64,000 bases of DNA from Narthecium ossifragum (lineage: Eukaryota > Streptophyta > Magnoliopsida > Dioscoreales > Nartheciaceae). The notes under the pieces were generated by a model that was not told the origin of the DNA, did no database searches, and saw only the letters and a list, made by a program, of their open reading frames with translations. Location: NCBI GenBank assembly GCA_963920575.1, contig OY986972.1, forward strand, positions 10,614,010-10,678,009, read 5' to 3'. Of the stretch, positions 58,090 to 64,000 are shown piece by piece; position 1 is the stretch's first letter, and each line of letters opens with the position of its first letter. The position numbers and the translations under genes were made by a program.

Positions 58090-60342
58090 TGTGAGGACCC
58101 GTCCCTCTACTCCTGTGGCTCGTCGTGGACCGCAAGGGCAATTTGGTAAATTGCACCTTGTCGGCTTGTTTCACACTCTCGTGTGCACACACTGACCATG
58201 TTTGTGGTAATGTTTGGCTAGAATGGTTAGTGGGACCCGGGATCGAAAGATCCGGGCTTGGGTTTAAGTTTTAACCCAAGTCCAGCTTCCTGCGAAAGAC
58301 GGATCGATCCTTCCTTGCTAGAAGGATCGATCGGTCTTTGCCAGGAACGTGGATCGTTGCGAGGGATCGATCGGCCTCTTGGGACGGATCAATCGGACTC
58401 GGAGAAGGATCGATCGGTCTCCTTGGACGGATCGATCCTGCTAAGTCGGTTCGTTTGCCTATAAAGCAGACAGAACCTTCTTCCTTGAATCTCTTTGAAA
58501 ATCCGAGTTCTTGGCTGAGATTTTCTCTGGATTTCGAAGAGGTTGCGGACGATTCAAGGCCTAGTAGCTGGGATTGAAGCTGCTCTTGCTCCGGTAGGGA
58601 TTCCTACCAACATTCTTCAGGTTTTTTGGAAGTTTTTCCGGCTGTCGATGTTCTTATGCTTAGATCTTGTTGTATACTTGTTAAATTGTAGTTTTTCCAC
58701 CGGTTTTGGATTCGTGATCCTTCGTACCACTAGATCCCAGGTTTTGGTGGGAATTGGTGGAGTTTTCCGACGGTATTTCTCGCCGTCGGCTTACCGGAGA
58801 ACCCAACGCGATCGCACCGTCTGTGAGATGGATCGATCCCTCTTCATTGGGCATGCTGAACCCGAGCAGGATCGATCGGCCCTGGGTGAGGGCGATCGAT
58901 CCCGGAGCCTTGGATGGCATGGGACGTTCCCTATCGTGAGTCGGATCGATCGGACTCGGCGCGATAGGGAGAGTTTGCTCTCTGCCATTAGAGGGATCGA
59001 TCCTTCCCTTGGGAAGGGATCGATCCGACTATGGCAGAGAGAGGAATTTAGCTGGTTTTGCTCGCGGAGCTTTGCATGTACGGTTTTACTGTCTTAATAC
59101 CTGGTACATATGATTAAGCATGTTAGCCCTATAATAGGGGAGTGATGACTCCCGGGACCCGGGATGTTTAGAATAAGCGGGCAGGTAGCCCTACAGCTTT
59201 CCTTAGCCTTGCATGCCGGCGTGCGCCGAGGGTTTTATCTGTGTTATCTGTGAGCTGTTGTTTGCGGGGCTGCTTCTCGGTGCAGGTGTTGTGGTGGACT
59301 GCTGACAGTTGGTGGGGTACCATTGTAGCAGTCCCTAGACCTTATTTATCTGTTCACCACCCCGGGCCGGTAGGGTGTCGTGCCCAGACCTTGCTATTTA
59401 TAACATTCCATACTGTTGCATGTTTATGTATTTTATCCTGCGCATGTCCATAGCATGTATTGTGTTGTGCATTAGTTGCATCTGTGTAGGGCGTTGCTGA
59501 TCCGGGGCTTTCGGGTTGCCCGGATCTAGCTCTAGGACCATTGCGGGTAGCTTGGTCCAGGACTCGATTTGTAGTATTCAGTCGTTTTCGATGATAGGGT
59601 TAGTTTGATCTGAATACATGTTGTTTGATGTTTAGAGGTCGTGTCGGCCTCGAGCCAGAAGTTGTCGGTGCAACCGGTGTCCGATTCACTGTCCCTTGGG
59701 TGGAAGAGGTGCCTACTCAGCAGTGTGGTTGCCCGCCTAGCAGAGTCGGGTGCCTGCTTGTGAGATGGCAGTGTGGTTTCCTGCCTTGTAGAGGGCGACC
59801 CAGTATGTGATCAGTCCGGCTGGGGAACATGACTGAGGCCTCCTTTCAGGGACACCGGCGAAGGGTTATGGGACCCTTGCGGCATACCCAAGTCTTGCTT
59901 GAGGGCGACACTATTGTGTTCCCTCCCTTGTGAGTGTCGTAGTATAGTATCCCTAATGAGCTTAGTGCTCACTCCTACCCGGGCTGTATTTTGCAGGTGC
60001 TGGGGCTAGCTCTTCTTTGGTCGCCCCTACCGGGCCGGTGTTTGGTGACGTGGCGGCGTCTGGCGGTGCTTGAGATGTGGTGATCTTTACAACTTTACCC
60101 CTTTTTGTTATAGATAGTCTCCTACGGGAGTGATAAATATATAATTTACTTGTTTGAGGATTGTATATAAATATCCAGTTTCAGTCTTTGGGTTTGTAAT
60201 ATTTGTATAATACAGGATAGTTATGATTTGCTAGGGTAACCACTACGATTAGAGGGAAAACCTTGCCAAAATTTTCGCAGTAGGTTATGTTCCGGTTCGC
60301 ATCGCCCGGCCCGGTTGGGCCTACGCCGGTCGGGGCGCGACA
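58090..60342 (+). repeat. Element G 3' LTR
   Basis: 2253 bp, TGTGAGGACCC to ...GGTCGGGGCGCGACA, preceded by AAGGGTATGAGGA. GATCGATC sites occur at 58300-58440, directly upstream of TATAAAG at 58460, and again at 58805-59030. Confidence 0.92.
58460..58466 (+). promoter_or_regulatory. Putative TATA box of G 3' LTR
   Basis: TATAAAG about 20 bp after the last site of the upstream GATCGATC cluster. Confidence 0.6.
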
Positions 60343-60347
60343 CACAG

Positions 60348-60930
60348 TACCTTGACCAAGGGAATCATCTTGCCCCGCAAGAGCTAATCACTCTGGTCAA
60401 GTACTCGAACCGGCTGCTCAACTAAGCTCGCGTCTGCCTCAAGCTCAATATCATCCACCCTGATGACATGAGACGGGTCTGGGTGATACTTCCTCAGCAT
60501 CGACACGTGGAAAGTCGGGTGCATAGCTGACATGTGCTGAGGAAGATCCAGGCGGTAAGCTACCTTGCCCACCATCTCTAGGATCTCGAACGGCCCAACA
60601 AACCTCGGCGCCAACTTGCCACCTCTCCCAAACCTGACTGCAAACTCTGACGGTTGCCGCCTCTGATCTGCATAACTCTTCTGCCAGCTCTGAGCCGTCA
60701 GAAGTCTCTGTCTGATCTGTACTAGTCTCTCTGACGACCGCCTGACGAGGTCTGGACCGGTGAGTGAGGCCTCTCCAACCTCTGTCCAGTGAATTGGGGA
60801 ATGACACGGCCTACCGTACAACGCCTCAAAAGGTGCTACTTCAAGACAGGACTGGTAGCTGTTGTTGTAGGCGAACTCCACCAAGGGAACGTGCTCCTCC
60901 AAGCTGCCTCCGGCTTCGAGGACACATACT
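60348..60930 (-). pseudogene. Element E integrase C-terminus
   Basis: Reverse-strand codons give [27 protein letters not shown] and H-V-S-M-L-R-K-Y. About 15 residues (the V-G-D-R-V-F-L-R segment) are deleted in frame. A TAG at 60384-60386 replaces the Gln of D-Q-V-L-R-G. S5 interrupts after ATACT (60926-60930). Confidence 0.88.
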
Positions 60931-61980
60931 TGACTCACCTTGAAATGTGTCGTTAAGTATATCAAAGGTGGACAAAACAAATTACCGGACTACTGCTTAA
61001 CTACAACGTAGTTAGTGGAAGCACGGGTCGAGTCCTCAAGGAATTTAATGATTGAATTAGTAAATGTGACATAATCTCTACAATAGTTGTAAACAATATG
61101 GTTGATTCTTTGAGTTTACTAACGAAAGTATTCTAGAAGAACTAAAGAGGAAATTTATCAAGGAAGAATTCCCTGGGAATTCCAATCCGAATTAGGGTCT
61201 AAATATTTTCTCTATGAATTGAGATGAATGACATCTATTGAGACAACCAATCATCAAAGGTCGATGAGCGTAGGATTAATATCGCTCACCGCTAATGAGG
61301 TGTCGGGTTAAGATCAACTTATCGCGTGTATTACAAGGTTAGATTCATGATCGAGGCTTTAATTCGATCATCACTCAACAATTGCCGGCTTAAAGTCAAA
61401 TTGTCGGAAAACCAATCTAGGTTTGGTATGAATAAGGTCTTGGATTGAGTGGCTTTAATACATCAATCCAATTCCACATCTAAGATAAGAATAGGGTGGT
61501 TCTAGCACCTCAAGATCTTATCTTAAGAACCACAAACCTCCAAGAGAGTTGGCCATGGTTCTAGCATGACCTCTTCTTTGAGGAACTCAAGCAAACACCT
61601 ATCAAGTATCTAATTCTCAACCAACCATATGCAAGAAGAGGCATTCCAACAATTAATTTCATTAAAGAAATATGGAATTACAAGTGAATTCATACAAAAG
61701 TCATCTCAAAAGAATCATTACATCAAGAAACAAAAGAGAAATCTAAGAAACAAACCCTAAAACATCAAGGAATTCCCAAGGAGAAGAAGTTTAGCTACTC
61801 ATCTTAGGTGGGAGATCTATGGAGGAGGAGGCTTCACCCATCTTCTCCATCAAAATCCACCCTCAAAGCCCTAAATCCTCAAAGATTAGAGGAGAAATCT
61901 TCAAACACTAAAGGAGGGGAGAAAGCTGGAGAAAGGAGGGAAAAAGAGTAGAGAAAAGATCCTCAAATCAGAGCCAAAGC

Positions 61981-61991
61981 CCCTATTTATA
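61981..61991 (-). promoter_or_regulatory. TATA box of S5
   Basis: Reverse strand TATAAATAGGG, about 55 bp downstream of the array in LTR sense. Confidence 0.65.
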
Positions 61992-62044
61992 GGCCCCAAG
62001 TCATGGACCCGCGGATCAGATCAGAACCGTCCGTTTTTATCCAT

Positions 62045-62500
62045 CAGTCGATCTTGGATCGATCCGAAATAAGTTTGGATCGATCCAAGATGTCAAAATC
62101 TGGGTTTCTAACGGCTTGGATCGATCCAATATGGGTCTGGATCGATCCAAGATGTAGAAGAAAATCATGGCTCTCTGGAAAGGGCTTCTGGATCGATCCA
62201 ATATGAATTTGGATCTATCCACATATTTTGGATCGATCCAATGTGTAACAGAGAATCATGACTCTCTAGAAAAGGATTATGGATCGATCCATTACAGATC
62301 TGGATCGCTCCAATATGTAACAGAGAATCATAGCTCTCTGGAGAGAGATTTTGGATCGATCCATTATTGGTCTTGATCGATCCAATGTATGACAAAGACT
62401 CTGGCTCTCTGGAAAATGGTTTTGGATCGATCCAAACTGCTTTGGGATCGATCCAAAATATTCCTGGATCGATCCAAATGTTCTGGATCGATCCAAATAT
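62045..62500. repeat. TGGATCGATCCA array in S5
   Basis: About fifteen copies of TTGGATCGATCCAA-type palindromes, a few with one altered base, often in pairs 20-25 bp apart. Frames across it on either strand are repeat artefacts. Confidence 0.92.
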
Positions 62501-62667
62501 GGCTGAATTTGTATAATTGATGTCTTTTGGCTTGAAATCGATGCAACTCTCTTTGTAAGCTCTTGTACCTGAAACCATATGAAAAGATATTAAAAATGCA
62601 TTGCTTGAGAGCTAACAAAGCCCAGTTGAATGGTTGATTAATGCATATTTTGTGACTTATCAATACT

Positions 62668-63433
62668 CTCAATATGTCCTCTAAGATCTGGATCGTCCGC
62701 TCTGACTGCCCGTCTGTCTGTGGATGAAAAGCCGTACTGAAAGTCAGGAGTGTGCCAACTGCCTCCTGAAAGCCTCGCCAGAATCTGCGGGTGAACCTGG
62801 GGTCACGGTCTGACATGATTGAAACTGGAACTCTGTGTAGCCCGACCACCTCTCTGACGTACAAACTGCCCAACTTATCCATCAAGTCTGTCGTCCGCAT
62901 AGGCAAGAAGTGCGCCGATTTGGTCAATCGGTCAACGATGACCCAAATCGCGTCATTCCCCCTTAAGAGATCTCGGTAGCCTGGTCATGAAGTCCATCGT
63001 GATGTGCTCCCACTTCCACTCAGCTAGTGGAAGCGGCTGAAGTAACCCCGGAGTCCGCTGGTGCTCTGCCTTGACCTTCTGACAGGTAAGGCAACGCGAT
63101 GCGAACTCCGTCACTGCCCTCTTCATCCCGCACCACCAGAACTGTCGCCGCATGTCCAGGTACATCTTGGTGGCCCCAGGATGAACTGTAAAACGAGAGT
63201 GGTGGTATTCTCGTAAGACGTCGTCTCGTAGAACTGGATCTGCTGGAACCGCTACTCTTCCTCTGAACCGTAGCCCTCCGTCTGACGATACTGTCCAGTC
63301 CCCGTCTGCGCCCTCCATGCCCACCGATGTCCGCAACTCCTCAAGCTCTGCGTCACCATGCTGCGCCTCTAACACTCTGGCTAGGACTGCTAGCATACTC
63401 ATGCCCCAACTGCCCCGCTGTCTCCAACTGCCT
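62668..63433 (-). pseudogene. Element E integrase N-terminus and core
   Basis: Reverse strand: Y-H-H-S-R-F-T-V-H and C-L-T-C-Q-K (zinc finger), M-D-F-M-T-R-L-P (first Asp), S-D-R-D-P-R-F (second Asp) and Q-S-E-R-T-I-Q (Glu). One extra G near 62955 shifts the frame after the first Asp. An N-terminal stretch (the F-E-D-R-G-S segment) is missing relative to C. The match ends at about 63433. Confidence 0.88.
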
Positions 63434-64000
63434 CCTGAGACCGAGGACAGTGTTCGAGGTCCGCAGTTTCCTAGGCCTGGCGGGATGCTATAGACGGTTA
63501 GTGTGGGACTTCTCCAGAGTTGCCAGACCGATGACCAGACTGACATAGAAGGCCATCCCGTTCGAATGGGATGATGCTTCTGAGTGAGCCTTTGTGGAGA
63601 TGAGAACGAGGTTAACCAGTGTGCCGGTGTTGATCGTCCCCGAGTGAGGCGTTGGTTACAGTGTATACTGCGATGCTAGCGGTGAGGGTTTGGGGTGTGT
63701 CCTCATGCCGGAGGGGAACGTAGTTTCCTATGGTTCTCGTCAGCTGAAGAACCATGAGAGGAACTACCCAACACATGACTTGGAGCTAGCAGCAGTGGTC
63801 TTCACCCTACAGACCTGGCGTCATTACCTCTATCGTGAGAAGTTCTCTGTCTTCTCGAACCATAAGAGTTTGAGGCACGTTTCACCCAACGTGGCCTCAA
63901 CCTGAGGCAGCGATGCTGGATGGAGCTACTGGAGGACTACGACTTTGAGTTGCATTACCATACTATTAAGGCAAACGTCGTAGCGGACGCGCTGAGCAGA
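63434..64000 (+). pseudogene. Fragment I: forward RT end and RNase H
   Basis: From 63434 the plus strand reads [16 protein letters not shown], then RNase H ([10 protein letters not shown]). Stops at 63546 (TAG for CAG), 63585 and 63645 (TGA for CGA), and a one-base loss near 63875, break it. It runs off the right edge near A-D-A-L-S-R. It could be the continuation of B, into which E inserted, or a separate element. Confidence 0.85.

Larger units (their letters stand above)
43383..60342 (+). mobile_element. Element G: Tekay-like chromovirus carrying four nested insertions
   Basis: Forward element flanked by perfect CACAG duplications (43378-43382 and 60343-60347) and inserted in the E chromodomain. 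Its own sequence is the 5' LTR (shortened), gag, protease, RT, RNase H, integrase, chromodomain and 3' LTR. It is split by S2, S3, H and S4. Rejoining across each insertion restores collinearity with C. Confidence 0.92.
60931..62662 (-). repeat. Solo LTR S5, Athila/Tat-like
   Basis: 1732 bp with TG...CA ends (TGATAAGTCACAAAATATGC at the start in reverse sense), flanked by perfect ATACT duplications (60926-60930 and 62663-62667). The layout resembles the D LTR: ATGCAnnA near the start, a GATCGATC array, TATA box, and an end with GGACTCGACCCGTGCTTCC. No internal sequence. Confidence 0.88.
23537..63433 (-). mobile_element. Element E: reverse-strand Tekay-like chromovirus, split by insertions
   Basis: Pieces collinear on the reverse strand make one element. 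The 3' LTR lies in three parts (23537-23939, 32880-34498, 40510-40778). It is followed by the 3' untranslated region and chromodomain end (40779-40924), more chromodomain (43347-43382), integrase C-terminus (60348-60930) and integrase N-terminus and core (62668-63433). The gaps are later insertions C, D, S1, G and S5, each joined cleanly at duplicated 5-mers. The RT, Gag and 5' LTR of E are absent: at 63434 the sequence changes to forward sense. The left flank 5-mer is GTTCA (23532-23536). Confidence 0.85.

Noticed and set aside
62045..62500. Regularly spaced palindromes resembling a CRISPR array
   Set aside because: Spacers vary in length and similarity, the array lies in an LTR with TATA box and target duplications, and the setting is a plant genome. 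It is an LTR repeat.
23537..63433. Treating the three E LTR pieces as separate LTR fragments
   Set aside because: Sequence is collinear across C and D after removing one copy of each 5-bp duplication, so they are one LTR.

Overview
The window comes from a flowering-plant nuclear genome and is built almost wholly of LTR retrotransposons. No host gene, rRNA gene, tRNA gene or CRISPR array can be supported. The plant assignment rests on the families present: a Sirevirus-type Ty1/copia element, Ty3/gypsy chromoviruses with a C-terminal chromodomain (Tekay-like), and Ty3/gypsy elements with a tRNA-Asp-type primer site (Athila/Tat-like, 'OTA' below). I cannot name the species.

Layout. 1-6196: reverse-strand Sirevirus COP1, running off the left edge. 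6203-9821: OTA1, a gag-protease-only element between two 121-bp repeats. 9822-15241: a mosaic of LTR fragments, including a putative reverse LTR with internal tandem repeats. 15242-22615: chromovirus A (5' LTR plus decayed gag-pol), joined in frame to the gag of a second element, B (22616-23536). 23537-63433: a reverse-strand chromovirus, E, split by later insertions. Its 3' LTR holds chromovirus C (23940-32874) and the non-autonomous OTA element D (34499-40504). Its chromodomain and integrase hold solo LTR S1 (40925-43341), chromovirus G (43383-60342) and OTA solo LTR S5 (60931-62662). G is itself split by solo LTRs S2 (45389-47621), S3 (48486-51155) and S4 (55488-57194) and by a truncated element H (51862-54938). 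At 63434 the coding sense flips to a forward RT/RNase H fragment, I, which runs off the right edge.

Most insertions are delimited by 5-bp target-site duplications: G CACAG, S1 CGCTC, S3 CGCCG, S4 CCTGA and S5 ATACT are perfect; C, D and S2 have one mismatch each. This gives a relative order B, then E, then C/D/S1/G/S5, then S2/S3/S4/H, with nesting up to four deep.

No complete autonomous element is visible. Chromovirus coding regions carry frameshifts, capsid and integrase deletions, and many stops that look like C-to-T changes. The best preserved coding sequence is the COP1 integrase-RT-RNase H frame, open for 874 codons to the window edge. The most unusual signal is regulatory: LTRs from unrelated superfamilies all carry arrays of short palindromes built on GATCGATC or CGGTCGAT, often directly upstream of the TATA box. 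One ~93-bp block of such an array is shared between the copia LTR and a gypsy solo LTR.
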